DNA of 64,000 nt from Pseudomonas sp. M30-35 (GCF_002163625.1 NZ_CP020892.1:2108001-2172000); one strand, 5' to 3'. Counted from the stretch's first letter, positions 27,859 through 37,338 are shown. Program-made: numbers and translations. The notes: generated by a model not told the origin, from the sequence alone.

Positions 27859-29766
27859 TTATACTTTCAGGCCCTGCTCGCGTAGGCGTTTGTATAGGGT
27901 GTTACGGCTTACACCAAGGCGCCGAGCAAGCTGAGAAACATTCCCAGCACAGGCCAGCAGTTTGTCACTGAGGTCAGTCTGGTCATTGAGGTCGAGCACT
28001 TCGCTTGAGTTGAAGTGATTGGCGTTCGGTGTGCTGGCAGCCAGCGCTGTTGAGTCGCTCACTGCCGATTGATAAGTGTGAAACTCTTCAAGGAAATCGT
28101 CTGGCAGATGCTCAATTTTAATCGGCAGATCGTCTGCCATTACCAGCGCGACCTGAATCACACTGCTGAGCTGGCGCAAGTTGCCGGGCCAGGGGTGAGC
28201 GTTGAATACTTCCAGCACCTCGTTACTTAGACCGGTCCATTGCTGAGGTTCTCGGTGCTGCTGCCACAGGCGTTTGAACAAGGCGGCTTTATCGCTACGC
28301 TCACGTAGTGGTGGTAACTCAAGGCTAAGTCCGTTGATGCGGTAATAAAGGTCTTGGCGAAACAACCCTTGCTCAACATCATTGCGTAAAGGACGGTTCG
28401 TCGCTGAAATCAGGCGGATATCAACTGGATAGCTTTCGCTGCTGCCCAGTGGTTGTACGCAACGCTCTTGCAGTACGCGTAATAGGCGCGCCTGAACCCG
28501 CGCAGGCATGTCGCCAATTTCATCGAGAAACAGCGTTCCTTTGTCTGCCTTGCGGATAAGCCCGCTGCTACCTTTTTGGTTGGCCCCGGTGAAGGCACCT
28601 TTCTCGTAGCCAAATAGCTCTGACTCAACCAGTTCGCTGGGAATTGCTGCGCAATTCACCGCAATAAATGCTTGTGTTGCACGGCTGCTGGTTTGATGCA
28701 GGGCTTTGACGAAGACCTCTTTGCCGACACCGGTTTCGCCATGAACCAACAAGGGAATGTCTTTCTCTATCAAGCGTTGTGCTTGCAAGATGGCTTTGTC
28801 GACTTTGGCATCGCCCAAGCTCAAATTATCCAGCCTCAAGCTGTGTTCAGCAGGCTCTGATGGGGCGTTTTTAGCCTGTGGGCGAAAGTCGCGTGCTTTA
28901 GGCGCTATCGGCTGTTCTGGGCGCGTGACCTGTGCATGGAAACGAAATCGCCCGCCAGCTTTCAAGCTAAACGGCTGTCCGGAGGGTTGGTTGAGCAGTT
29001 GCCGCAGAGGCACATCGAATAAGGATTCGATATTGACCAGTGCCAAGCTGGTGCCAAGGAGATTGTCTGCCCGACGGTTAGCCGATATCACCTGACCGCT
29101 TTCATCAAACACTACAAGTCCAGCCCAAGGGCTTTCAAGGTTATTGAGACTGGTGTTAAACGTAAGCTGGAAGTAGTGCTGTTTGAATAGATTGAGAATC
29201 AGCCGGTTTTCCACTGACTGACTCATCATCTTGACCATGCCAAGGGTGTGCGATGGCGGCAGGTAACTATCACTGGACACATCAAGCACCGCAACCACCT
29301 GGCGCTGCTCATCAAAAATAGGCGAGGCTGAACCGGTCATAAACCGATTGGCCTTGAGGTAATGCTCATCTTGTTGAATATGCACTGCTTGTGCGCAGCT
29401 TAGGGCGGTGCCGATCGCATTCGTCCCTGTTTGGCGTTCCTGCCAACTGGCCCCGGTGACAAAGCCGCGACTGTGCTCCGCGTCGAGAAAGCGTTGATCA
29501 CCCCACGATTGCAACACCTGACCTTGGCTGTCTGCCAGCATTATCAAGCAGCTTGAGTTGGTCAGGATGTTGCCGTAATAGGGCAAGACTTCCTGGTGGG
29601 TTGTGACCACTAAGCTTTGGTGGCGGTCCAGCAGGGCGCTGATTTCACCCTGTACAGGTGAGCCAAAGCTGGGCGCGGTTTGATGAGTCAGGCCAAATTT
29701 ACGGCAGCGTGACCAAGAATCCTCAACGATTGCTTGATGAGTCAGTGTGCGGGCAGATTCAGCCAT
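27859..29766 (-). CDS. AcoR-like sigma-54-dependent enhancer-binding regulator
   Basis: 635-residue activator. It has an N-terminal GAF-like sensor region (VAVLDVSSDSYLPPSHTLG), a central AAA+ domain with Walker A GETGVGKEV, the sigma-54 contact loop GAFTGA, Walker B GTLFLDEIGDMP, and a C-terminal Fis-type helix-turn-helix (NVSQLARRLGVSRNTLYKRL). The start was placed at ATG 29766 (MAESARTLTHQ, with GGAGA upstream); the frame runs 51 codons further without support. It is divergent from the ABC importer operon, whose upstream region contains a sigma-54 promoter and five TGTTCA repeats, so it is the probable activator of that operon. Confidence 0.94.
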   Translation of the reverse strand: MAESARTLTHQAIVEDSWSRCRKFGLTHQTAPSFGSPVQGEISALLDRHQSLVVTTHQEVLPYYGNILTNSSCLIMLADSQGQVLQSWGDQRFLDAEHSRGFVTGASWQERQTGTNAIGTALSCAQAVHIQQDEHYLKANRFMTGSASPIFDEQRQVVAVLDVSSDSYLPPSHTLGMVKMMSQSVENRLILNLFKQHYFQLTFNTSLNNLESPWAGLVVFDESGQVISANRRADNLLGTSLALVNIESLFDVPLRQLLNQPSGQPFSLKAGGRFRFHAQVTRPEQPIAPKARDFRPQAKNAPSEPAEHSLRLDNLSLGDAKVDKAILQAQRLIEKDIPLLVHGETGVGKEVFVKALHQTSSRATQAFIAVNCAAIPSELVESELFGYEKGAFTGANQKGSSGLIRKADKGTLFLDEIGDMPARVQARLLRVLQERCVQPLGSSESYPVDIRLISATNRPLRNDVEQGLFRQDLYYRINGLSLELPPLRERSDKAALFKRLWQQHREPQQWTGLSNEVLEVFNAHPWPGNLRQLSSVIQVALVMADDLPIKIEHLPDDFLEEFHTYQSAVSDSTALAASTPNANHFNSSEVLDLNDQTDLSDKLLACAGNVSQLARRLGVSRNTLYKRLREQGLKV

Positions 29767-29846
29767 GCTCGGCAGTTCTCCGTTGCAGCGTTTCTTATTG
29801 TTGTGGGTCTCGGTCTTTGCCGAGATATGTGAGTGTCGTTGATGAC

Positions 29847-29906
29847 TGTTCAATGTCAACGTCTGAGTGTTCAGTTGTTCAGTTAACAGCTGTTCAAAAC
29901 TGTTCA
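29847..29906 (+). promoter_or_regulatory. Cluster of five TGTTCA repeats, candidate enhancer of the AcoR-like regulator
   Basis: TGTTCA starts at 29847, 29868, 29876, 29891 and 29901. The cluster lies 77-136 bases upstream of the -24 element, the usual distance for enhancer-binding proteins, and between the regulator and the operon it probably controls. Confidence 0.55.
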
Positions 29907-29982
29907 GTGCGAACCACAAGGCACATTCGGCGCCTATGAATACCCATTACTAAACAACAAGATAGAACAGAATTCTGCGAGC

Positions 29983-29998
29983 TGGCACGGACATCGCT
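29983..29998 (+). promoter_or_regulatory. Sigma-54 (-24/-12) promoter of the ABC importer operon
   Basis: TGGCACGGACATCGCT matches TGGCACG-N4-TTGCW except one base; GG (29984-29985) and GC (29996-29997) are separated by exactly 10 bases, the diagnostic spacing. It lies about 40 bases before the first ATG. Confidence 0.85.
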
Positions 29999-30036
29999 TA
30001 GAGATGTGAAATGGCATAACAAAAAAAGGAATAGCC

Positions 30037-31131
30037 ATGTCACTTACGCTGGAACATGTCAGCCGTACGGTTGATAACCAGGTTTACATCGACGATGCCT
30101 GTCTGAGTTTCGAACCCGGTTCATTCAATGTGTTACTGGGGCGTACGCTGTCTGGCAAGACCAGCCTGATGCGGCTTATGGCGGGCCTTGATCGCCCAAG
30201 CAAGGGTCGAATCCTGATGAATGGGGCGGATGTCACCGCTATTCCAGTGCGTCAGCGCAATGTGTCGATGGTTTACCAGCAGTTCATCAATTATCCGACG
30301 CTTAGCGTATTCGAGAATATCGCTTCACCATTGCGTCAGGCGCGTTGCTCGGAGGCCGAAATCGCTGAGAAGGTCCATGCCACGGCCAAGATGCTGCGGA
30401 TCGAGGGCTTGCTCAAGCGCTTTCCATTGGAGCTTTCTGGAGGCCAGCAACAGCGCACTGCGATGGCCAGGGCGCTGGTTAAAGACGCATCGTTGATTCT
30501 CTTTGATGAGCCGCTGGTTAACCTCGATTACAAATTGCGCGAAGAGCTTCGCCAGGAGATGCGTGAGCTGTTTGCTGCGCGCCATACCATCGCCATCTAC
30601 GCGACTACTGAGCCGAACGAAGCGCTGGCGCTTGGCGGCACAACGACTATTTTGCACGAGGGGCGGGTGATCCAGAGTGGCAACACGCCTGAGGTTTACC
30701 ATTGTCCACAGCAAGTATTGGCTGCAGAGCTGTTTTCGGAACCGCCGATCAATATGCTGCCTGGACAGATTAGCGGCACCGAGGTGAGCTTCGCCGATAC
30801 TGTGTATTTCCCACTGACGCCAGATCTGCAGCAGCTTGAGCAAGGTGAATACCGGTTTGGTGTGCGCCCAAGTCATATTGGTTTAATGCCTTCCAATGAT
30901 GATGACCTAGAGCTTGCGGTTACGGTTGATCTTGCAGAAATAAGCGGCTCAGAGACCTTCTTGCATGTGCGCGCAGAGCAGTTCTCGTTGGTGCTGCACC
31001 TTCCTGGTGTACACGAATACGACGTTGATACACCGATTCTGATCTATATCCCCACCCATAAATTATTTGTCTTTGATGTTCAGGGCCAGCTTAAGCAGGC
31101 ACCGGCACGACGTACCGGGAGGGCTGCCTGA
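30037..31131 (+). CDS. glpS: ABC importer ATP-binding protein, GlpS-like
   Basis: 364-residue ATPase of a MalK-type importer. Walker A GRTLSGKT (35-42), signature LSGGQ (133-137), Walker B/catalytic LILFDEPL (about 153-160) are intact, but the switch His is replaced: the expected THD reads TTE (Thr191). The C-terminal regulatory domain (TOBE) follows. The 3' neighbour is a second, different ATPase with a degenerate signature, so the two probably form a heterodimer with one working site. Operon order (two ATPases, two permeases, a small membrane protein, a binding protein) matches the rhizobial glycerol transporter GlpSTPQUV; glycerol as substrate is inferred from that. Confidence 0.85.
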   Translation: MSLTLEHVSRTVDNQVYIDDACLSFEPGSFNVLLGRTLSGKTSLMRLMAGLDRPSKGRILMNGADVTAIPVRQRNVSMVYQQFINYPTLSVFENIASPLRQARCSEAEIAEKVHATAKMLRIEGLLKRFPLELSGGQQQRTAMARALVKDASLILFDEPLVNLDYKLREELRQEMRELFAARHTIAIYATTEPNEALALGGTTTILHEGRVIQSGNTPEVYHCPQQVLAAELFSEPPINMLPGQISGTEVSFADTVYFPLTPDLQQLEQGEYRFGVRPSHIGLMPSNDDDLELAVTVDLAEISGSETFLHVRAEQFSLVLHLPGVHEYDVDTPILIYIPTHKLFVFDVQGQLKQAPARRTGRAA

Positions 31132-32294
31132 TGGCTGAGATCCGCTTGCAAAATCTTGCCCATAGCTACAGCCGCGAGCCAAAGGGCGCTGCTGACTATG
31201 CGATTCGCGAGATGAATCATGTCTGGGAGCAGGGCGGTGCTTATGCGCTGCTCGGGCCATCAGGCTGCGGTAAATCGACACTGCTCAATATCATTTCCGG
31301 GTTGCTCAGCCCTTCCCATGGCGAAGTGCTGTTTGATTCGAAAGTGGTCAATGCGCTAACCCCGGAAAAGCGCAATATCGCCCAGGTTTTCCAGTTTCCG
31401 GTGGTGTACGACACCATGACGGTGTTCGATAACCTGGCATTTCCGTTGCGCAATCAGGGGATGGCTGAGCCGCAAGTGCTGAGCAAGGTGCACGAGATTG
31501 CTGAGGTTCTGGATTTACATCCGTTGTTGACGAAAAAAGCCAGCAACCTGACCGCAGACGAAAAACAAAAGGTTTCGATGGGCCGGGGGCTGGTGCGTGA
31601 TGACGTATCGGCGATTCTGTTTGATGAGCCGCTGACGGTGATTGACCCGCACTTGAAGTGGAAGCTGCGGCGTAAGCTCAAGCAGATCCATGAGCAATTC
31701 AATATCACCATGGTTTACGTCACCCATGATCAGTTGGAGGCTTCGACCTTCGCCGACAAGATTGCGGTGATGTATGGCGGTCAAATCGTCCAGTTTGGGA
31801 CGCCCCGAGAATTGTTTGAGCGGCCAAGCCATACCTTTGTCGGTTATTTCATCGGCAGTCCGGGCATGAACCTGATCGAGGTTGAGCGCAGTGGAGACGG
31901 GGTCAAGTTCGCCAATACCCACCTCAATCTCAGTGCGGCGCTCAACCAGCGCCTCGATGCCCTTGATTACCAACAGCTGAAAATAGGTATCCGCCCCGAG
32001 TTTGTTCACCTTTGGGACGTGGCGAGCAGCGATATGCCAGACACTGCATCGGCGGCAGATACCGCAGGCAGCGACGCCTTCCATGCCGAAGTGGTTCACG
32101 TCGAAGACTTAGGGACTTACAAGATCCTGACCCTGAACCTGGATGGCCAGCCGCTCAAAGTGCGCTTGCAGGAGGACCAGGTCGTGCCTAAGCAGCGCGC
32201 CTCAGTCAGTTTTCCCGCGCAGTGGTTGATGGTTTACGCCGACGACTTCCTTGTGTCGGCAGACGTGCAGGGGGCTCGCCATGAAAGTGCATAA
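31131..32294 (+). CDS. glpT: ABC importer ATP-binding protein, GlpT-like
   Basis: 387-residue second ATPase. Walker A GPSGCGKS (42-49), Walker B AILFDEPL, Q-loop FQFP and the switch His (THD, His199) are intact, but the LSGGQ signature is replaced by LTADEKQ (140-146). This is the mirror of the defect in the first ATPase. It begins at 31131, one base overlapping the preceding stop. The C-terminal TOBE-like domain is present. The name follows operon order by analogy with GlpSTPQUV, not the unrelated MFS GlpT. Confidence 0.85.
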   Translation: MAEIRLQNLAHSYSREPKGAADYAIREMNHVWEQGGAYALLGPSGCGKSTLLNIISGLLSPSHGEVLFDSKVVNALTPEKRNIAQVFQFPVVYDTMTVFDNLAFPLRNQGMAEPQVLSKVHEIAEVLDLHPLLTKKASNLTADEKQKVSMGRGLVRDDVSAILFDEPLTVIDPHLKWKLRRKLKQIHEQFNITMVYVTHDQLEASTFADKIAVMYGGQIVQFGTPRELFERPSHTFVGYFIGSPGMNLIEVERSGDGVKFANTHLNLSAALNQRLDALDYQQLKIGIRPEFVHLWDVASSDMPDTASAADTAGSDAFHAEVVHVEDLGTYKILTLNLDGQPLKVRLQEDQVVPKQRASVSFPAQWLMVYADDFLVSADVQGARHESA

Positions 32295-33144
32295 CAACAA
32301 GGCCTGGTGGTTGGTGCTGCCGGTATTTTTGCTGGTGGCATTCAGCGCTGTGGTACCGATGATGACCGTGGTCAATTACTCGGTGCAGGATATTTTTGAT
32401 TCATCCAGTCGATTCTTTGTGGGTGTCGACTGGTTCAAGCAGGTGCTGCGTGACTCGCGTCTGCATGATTCTCTGCTGCGCCAGTTTATTTATTCCGGAT
32501 GCGTGCTGCTGATCGAAATTCCGCTGGGCATTGCGATTGCCCTGACCATGCCGACCAAGGGGCGCTGGGCGTCATTGTGCTTGATCGTGATGGCGATTCC
32601 GCTGCTGATTCCTTGGAACGTGGTGGGTACCATTTGGCAGATTTTTGGTCGCGCTGACATCGGCTTGCTCGGGTGGAGCTTGAATGCGCTGGGTATCAGT
32701 TACAACTACGCCTCCAACACCTCAGATGCGTGGGTCACTGTGCTGGTAATGGATGTCTGGCATTGGACCTCGTTAGTCGCGCTGCTGTGTTATTCCGGGC
32801 TGCGGGCGATTCCCGATGTGTATTACCAGGCCGCGCGTATCGATCGCGCGTCATCCTGGGCGGTGTTCCGCCATATCCAGCTGCCAAAGCTGAAAAGTGT
32901 GTTGCTGATCGCGGTGATGCTGCGCTTTATGGACAGCTTCATGATTTACACCGAGCCATTTGTGCTCACCGGCGGTGGCCCCGGTAATGCGACCACTTTC
33001 CTCAGTCAGACCTTGACCAAGATGGCGGTCGGCCAGTTCGACCTTGGCCCAGCCGCGGCATTCTCGCTGGTCTACTTCCTGATCATCTTGTTGGTGTCGT
33101 GGTTGTTCTACACCGCCATGACCCACACCGATAAGAACCGCTGA
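32281..33144 (+). CDS. glpP: ABC importer permease, GlpP-like
   Basis: 287-residue inner-membrane permease with about six membrane segments. The EAA loop that docks the ATPase reads YYQAARIDRASSWAVFRHIQLPKLK. The start at ATG 32281 overlaps the preceding ATPase gene by 14 bases; the frame opens earlier, at 32251, without a ribosome site. First of two permeases forming the translocation pore. Confidence 0.87.
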   Translation: MKVHNNKAWWLVLPVFLLVAFSAVVPMMTVVNYSVQDIFDSSSRFFVGVDWFKQVLRDSRLHDSLLRQFIYSGCVLLIEIPLGIAIALTMPTKGRWASLCLIVMAIPLLIPWNVVGTIWQIFGRADIGLLGWSLNALGISYNYASNTSDAWVTVLVMDVWHWTSLVALLCYSGLRAIPDVYYQAARIDRASSWAVFRHIQLPKLKSVLLIAVMLRFMDSFMIYTEPFVLTGGGPGNATTFLSQTLTKMAVGQFDLGPAAAFSLVYFLIILLVSWLFYTAMTHTDKNR

Positions 33145-33155
33145 GGAGGCTGGCG

Positions 33156-33953
33156 ATGATACGTAAACGTGTGGTTTTAGGGCTCTACATTCTGTTCTTG
33201 CTGGTGCCGATCTACTGGCTGGTGAACATGTCGTTCAAGAGCAATACCGAGATTCTTGGCAGCCTGACGCTCTGGCCCAACAGTTTTACGCTGGAAAACT
33301 ACAAGGTGATCTTCACCGATCCGAGCTGGTATCAGGCTTACCTCAACTCACTGTATTACGTGAGCTTGAATACCGTGATCTCACTGGCAGTTGCGCTGCC
33401 GGCAGCCTATGCATTTTCCCGCTATCGTTTTCTGGGTGATAAACACCTGTTCTTCTGGCTGCTGACCAATCGCATGGCGCCGCCTGCGGTGTTTCTCTTG
33501 CCGTTTTTCCAGCTTTACTCATCGATTGGTTTGTTTGACACGCACATCGCTGTTGCCTTGGCGCACTGCCTGTTTAACGTGCCATTGGCGGTGTGGATCC
33601 TTGAGGGGTTTATGTCCGGCGTGCCCAAAGAGATTGATGAAACGGCTTATATCGACGGCTACAGTTTTCCCAAGTTCTTTGTGAAGATTTTTATTCCGTT
33701 GATTGGCTCCGGGATCGGGGTCACCGCATTTTTCTGTTTCATGTTTTCTTGGGTTGAGCTGTTGTTGGCGCGAACGCTGACATCGGTTGATGCCAAACCG
33801 ATCGTTGCGGTGATGACGCGCACGGTTTCGGCCTCGGGTATCGACTGGGGCGTGCTCGCCGCAGCAGGTGTATTGACCATCTTGCCGGGCATGCTGGTGA
33901 TCTGGTTCGTACGTAATCACGTCGCCAAAGGCTTTGCCTTGGGCCGGGTGTAA
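33156..33953 (+). CDS. glpQ: ABC importer permease, GlpQ-like
   Basis: 265-residue permease of the MalG type, about six membrane segments. The EAA loop is KEIDETAYIDGYSFPKFF. A GAGGAGG ribosome site precedes the ATG, 11 bases after the first permease. The second half of the heterodimeric pore. Confidence 0.87.
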   Translation: MIRKRVVLGLYILFLLVPIYWLVNMSFKSNTEILGSLTLWPNSFTLENYKVIFTDPSWYQAYLNSLYYVSLNTVISLAVALPAAYAFSRYRFLGDKHLFFWLLTNRMAPPAVFLLPFFQLYSSIGLFDTHIAVALAHCLFNVPLAVWILEGFMSGVPKEIDETAYIDGYSFPKFFVKIFIPLIGSGIGVTAFFCFMFSWVELLLARTLTSVDAKPIVAVMTRTVSASGIDWGVLAAAGVLTILPGMLVIWFVRNHVAKGFALGRV

Positions 33954-33963
33954 GGAGAAACCT

Positions 33964-34236
33964 ATGGAGTGGATGGCTTGGACATTACCGACAGCCCTGT
34001 TTTTCTGCGGTATCGGTCTGCTGCTGGTCGGTATGACGGTCTGGGAGTTGCGTTCGCCCTGCGTTGAGCGGCGCGGTTTTTTACCGATTACCACCAGCCG
34101 TGGCGATCGTTTGTTTATAGGCCTTTTAGGCAGCGCATACCTGCATCTGATGGTGATAGGTGTGACTGACTGGAGTGTCTGGATAGCTTCGGCGCTGTCC
34201 GTTGTGTGGTTGGTTGCAGTGATGCGTTGGGGCTAA
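33964..34236 (+). CDS. glpU: Small membrane protein of the importer operon (DUF2160, GlpU-like)
   Basis: 90 residues with about two to three membrane segments (ALFFCGIGLLLVGMTVW; FIGLLGSAYLHLMVIGV; WIASALSVVWLVAVM). AAGGAG precedes the ATG at 33964; an in-frame ATG 10 codons upstream lies inside the preceding gene. DUF2160-type proteins accompany GlpSTPQUV-type importers but have no known biochemical role. The position between permease and binding protein matches GlpU. Confidence 0.75.
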   Translation: MEWMAWTLPTALFFCGIGLLLVGMTVWELRSPCVERRGFLPITTSRGDRLFIGLLGSAYLHLMVIGVTDWSVWIASALSVVWLVAVMRWG

Positions 34237-34296
34237 CAAAGCGCGGGTAAACCGGCTTTCTATGGCTTTAGTAAATACCTTGAGATGGAGGTCTCT

Positions 34297-36039
34297 ATGT
34301 TCGAAAATAACAACAAAACCCGACATAGCATGGCGCTGGCAGCCTTGCTGGCGTTGTCCGGACTAAGTGGTGCGGCCTGGGCCGACGCTTACGAAGATGC
34401 GGCAAAAAAATGGATGGCAAGTGAGTTCAGTCCCTCGACACTCACGCCTGAACAGCAACTGGCCGAGCTCAAGTGGTTTATCAAGGCCGCCGAGCCGTTT
34501 CGTGGCATGACCATTAACGTGGCGTCTGAAACGATCGCCACGCATGAGTATGAATCCAAAGTGCTGGCCAAGGCCTTCAGTGAAATCACTGGGATCAAAT
34601 TGACTCATGACCTGATGCAAGAGGGGGACGTGGTTGAAAAACTGCAAACTCAGATGCAATCAGACAAAAACATCTATGACGGCTACATCAACGACTCTGA
34701 CCTGATCGGCACACACTTTCGTTACGGCAAGGCCGTGGCGATCAGCGACATGATTGCCAACGAAGGCAAGGATTTCACCTCGCCAACCCTGGATCTTCCC
34801 GATTTTATTGGCATATCGTTCACCACCGGGCCGGATGGCAAGCTGTACCAACTGCCCGATCAACAGTTCGCCAACCTCTACTGGTTTCGCGCTGATTGGT
34901 TCGAGCGGGCTGACCTGAAAGCCAAATTCAAAGAAAAGTATGGCTATGAGTTGGGCGTGCCGGTCAATTGGTCAGCCTATGAAGACATTGCCAAGTTCTT
35001 CTCTGAAGATGTCAAAGAGATCGACGGTCAGAAAGTCTATGGCCACATGGATTACGGCAAAAAAGACCCATCGCTCGGCTGGCGATTCACCGATGCCTGG
35101 TTCTCGATGGCGGGCGGCGGCGACAAAGGATTGCCCAATGGTTTGCCGGTCGATGAGTGGGGCATTCGGGTAGACGGTTGCCGCCCAGTCGGCTCCAGCG
35201 TTGCGCGTGGCGGTGCTACCAACGCCCCGGCAGCAGTCTTTGCCACCCAGAAATACGTCGATTGGCTGCGTCAGTACGCGCCACCAGAGGCGCAGGGCAT
35301 GACCTTCTCTGAAGCCGGGCCAGTGCCAGCGCAGGGTAATATCGCTCAGCAAATCTTCTGGTACACAGCCTTTACCGCTGACATGACCAAGCCTGGTTTG
35401 CCGGTGGTTAATGCTGATGGCACACCAAAGTGGCGGATGGCGCCTTCACCAAAAGGTCCGTACTGGGAAGAGGGCATGAAGCTCGGTTATCAAGACACCG
35501 GCTCTTGGACGTTCCTCAAGTCGACACCTGAAAAGCAGCGTCTGGCCGCTTGGCTATATGCGCAGTTCGTAACCTCGAAAACCGTGTCGCTGAAAAAGAC
35601 CCTGGTTGGCCTGACGCCAATTCGCGAGTCGGATATTAACTCGCAGGCAATGACTGACATTGCACCGAAACTTGGCGGCCTGGTTGAGTTCTACCGCAGT
35701 CCGGCTCGTGTGCAGTGGACGCCAACCGGTACCAATGTGCCCGACTACCCGCGTCTGGCGCAGCTCTGGTGGCAGTTTATCGCTGAGGCAGCCAGTGGCG
35801 ATAAAACCCCGCAAGAAGCACTGGATGGTTTGGCAGCAGCTCAGGACACCATGCTCGGGCGTCTGGAACGAGCCAATGTGCTCGGTGAATGCGGGCCTAA
35901 GCTCAACGAGGCGCGTGATCCACAGTACTGGCTGGATCAGCCGGGCGCACCAAAGCCGAAACTGGCTAATGAGAAACCTAAAGGCGAGACGGTCAACTAC
36001 GCCGACCTGCTGAAATCATGGGAGCAGGCGCGTAAGTAA
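34297..36039 (+). CDS. glpV: Periplasmic substrate-binding protein, GlpV-like
   Basis: 580-residue extracellular solute-binding protein. The start was set at ATG 34297 because GGAGG (34287-34291) serves as its ribosome site; the earlier ATG at 34285 overlaps that site. A signal peptide (MALAALLALSGLSGAAWA) precedes the mature ADAYEDAAKK. It is long for the class but typical for GlpV-type proteins. Two-lobe solute-binding fold with conserved W/Y-rich segments (NLYWFRADWFERADL). Last gene before the shared terminator; the highest-level product of such operons is often the binding protein. Confidence 0.85.
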   Translation: MFENNNKTRHSMALAALLALSGLSGAAWADAYEDAAKKWMASEFSPSTLTPEQQLAELKWFIKAAEPFRGMTINVASETIATHEYESKVLAKAFSEITGIKLTHDLMQEGDVVEKLQTQMQSDKNIYDGYINDSDLIGTHFRYGKAVAISDMIANEGKDFTSPTLDLPDFIGISFTTGPDGKLYQLPDQQFANLYWFRADWFERADLKAKFKEKYGYELGVPVNWSAYEDIAKFFSEDVKEIDGQKVYGHMDYGKKDPSLGWRFTDAWFSMAGGGDKGLPNGLPVDEWGIRVDGCRPVGSSVARGGATNAPAAVFATQKYVDWLRQYAPPEAQGMTFSEAGPVPAQGNIAQQIFWYTAFTADMTKPGLPVVNADGTPKWRMAPSPKGPYWEEGMKLGYQDTGSWTFLKSTPEKQRLAAWLYAQFVTSKTVSLKKTLVGLTPIRESDINSQAMTDIAPKLGGLVEFYRSPARVQWTPTGTNVPDYPRLAQLWWQFIAEAASGDKTPQEALDGLAAAQDTMLGRLERANVLGECGPKLNEARDPQYWLDQPGAPKPKLANEKPKGETVNYADLLKSWEQARK

Positions 36040-36077
36040 GCCAATGCAAGGCCGTGAGGTTAATTGAGCCTCACACA

Positions 36078-36118
36078 AACAAAAACGGCAGACGTTAAGC
36101 GTCTGCCGTTTTTGTTTG
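36078..36118. terminator. Bidirectional terminator between the importer operon and folD
   Basis: 18-bp perfect inverted repeat (arms 36078-36095 and 36101-36118; core ACGGCAGACG / CGTCTGCCGT) with T-runs on both strands. Confidence 0.9.
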
Positions 36119-36128
36119 GCTGCCGTGC

Positions 36129-36983
36129 TTACTTGTGCAGATGCTCTGCCGCATGCAAGGTATTTTCCAGCAAGCCTGCGCGGGTCATTGGGCCTACGCC
36201 GCCTGGCACTGGCGTAATCCAGCCGGCGCGGGGCAGGGCAGTCTCATAGACCACATCGCCAATCAGCTTGCCGTCTTGCTGGCGGTTGATCCCGACATCA
36301 ATCACGATAGCGCCGGGTTTAACCCATTCACCTTTAACCAGCCCCGGTTTGCCAGCGGCAACAACCAGCAAGTCTGCGTCACCCACGTGGCGAGCCAGGT
36401 CTTTGGTGAAACGATGAGTCACGGTGACGGTGCAGCCGGCGAGTAACAACTCCATAGCCATTGGTCGACCGACGATATTTGAGGCGCCAACCACAACTGC
36501 ATGCAAGCCATACAGATCAACGCCGGTGCTTTCGAGCAGGGTCATGATGCCTTTTGGCGTGCAGGGCCGCAGTAGCGGCATACGTTGGGCCAGACGGCCA
36601 ATGTTGTATGGGTGGAAGCCGTCAACGTCTTTATCTGGGCGGATGCGTTCAAGGATCAACGATGACTCAAGGTGCTCCGGCAGTGGTAGCTGAACCAAAA
36701 TACCGTCGATCGCCGGGTCTTCGTTTAATTGATCAATCAGTTCCGCCAGCGCGTCTTGGCTGGTGTCAGCAGGCAGATCGTAGGCCTGCGAGATAAAACC
36801 TACTTCTTCACAGTCTTTACGTTTGTGCGAGACATAAACCTGAGAGGCTGGGTCGCTACCAACCAGGATCACTGCAAGGCCTGGCGCTCGCAGACCTTGC
36901 TGGCGCCGTTCAGCGACACGTGTGGCGAGTTGCTGGCGAATGCGGGTAGCGATCGCTTTGCCGTCAATCAGTTGTGCGGTCAT
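36129..36983 (-). CDS. folD: Methylenetetrahydrofolate dehydrogenase/cyclohydrolase FolD
   Basis: 284-residue bifunctional enzyme of one-carbon folate metabolism (NADP-dependent dehydrogenase and cyclohydrolase). The catalytic Tyr/Lys motif reads [14 protein letters not shown] and the second signature is [31 protein letters not shown] near the C-terminus is the family's third motif. The ATG lies upstream of the tRNA cluster and is transcribed away from it. Confidence 0.97.
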   Translation of the reverse strand: MTAQLIDGKAIATRIRQQLATRVAERRQQGLRAPGLAVILVGSDPASQVYVSHKRKDCEEVGFISQAYDLPADTSQDALAELIDQLNEDPAIDGILVQLPLPEHLESSLILERIRPDKDVDGFHPYNIGRLAQRMPLLRPCTPKGIMTLLESTGVDLYGLHAVVVGASNIVGRPMAMELLLAGCTVTVTHRFTKDLARHVGDADLLVVAAGKPGLVKGEWVKPGAIVIDVGINRQQDGKLIGDVVYETALPRAGWITPVPGGVGPMTRAGLLENTLHAAEHLHK

Positions 36984-37116
36984 TGCGCGTAGTTAACCAA
37001 TAAGAGAGGGTGGAAAAAGGATGCGCATTCTCTCATGGAGCGGGCGTGAGGCAAAGGCGCTAAGCCACGAAATTCGTGTAACTCCTTTATCTCACTGATT
37101 TTTTTTGATTTTAGTG

Positions 37117-37145
37117 TTGACGGATATCGAAACCGCCATTAACAT
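37117..37145 (+). promoter_or_regulatory. Candidate promoter of the tRNA cluster
   Basis: TTGACG (37117-37122), 17 bases, TAACAT (37140-37145). The start point would lie about 110 bases before tRNA-Arg. Sequence inference only. Confidence 0.4.
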
Positions 37146-37261
37146 TCGCCCCGCTTGTCGAGCACAGCCAGTCGCTGGGTAAGACGGCAAACACACAAAC
37201 TGCTTGCTTGTAAGTGTTTGTGAGGATGCCGAAAGCTTGAAGTCTGCTTGCAGATGGATAA

Positions 37262-37338
37262 GCGCCCGTAGCTCAGCTGGATAGAGCATCCGCCTTCTAA
37301 GCGGATGGTCGCAGGTTCGAGTCCTGCCGGGTGTACCA
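37262..37338 (+). tRNA. tRNA-Arg (TCT)
   Basis: 77-nt cloverleaf with encoded CCA: acceptor GCGCCCG pairs CGGGTGT, D-arm GCTCAGCTGGATAGAGC, anticodon loop CTTCTAA with TCT, TpsiC segment GGTTCGAGTCC. Confidence 0.96.
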
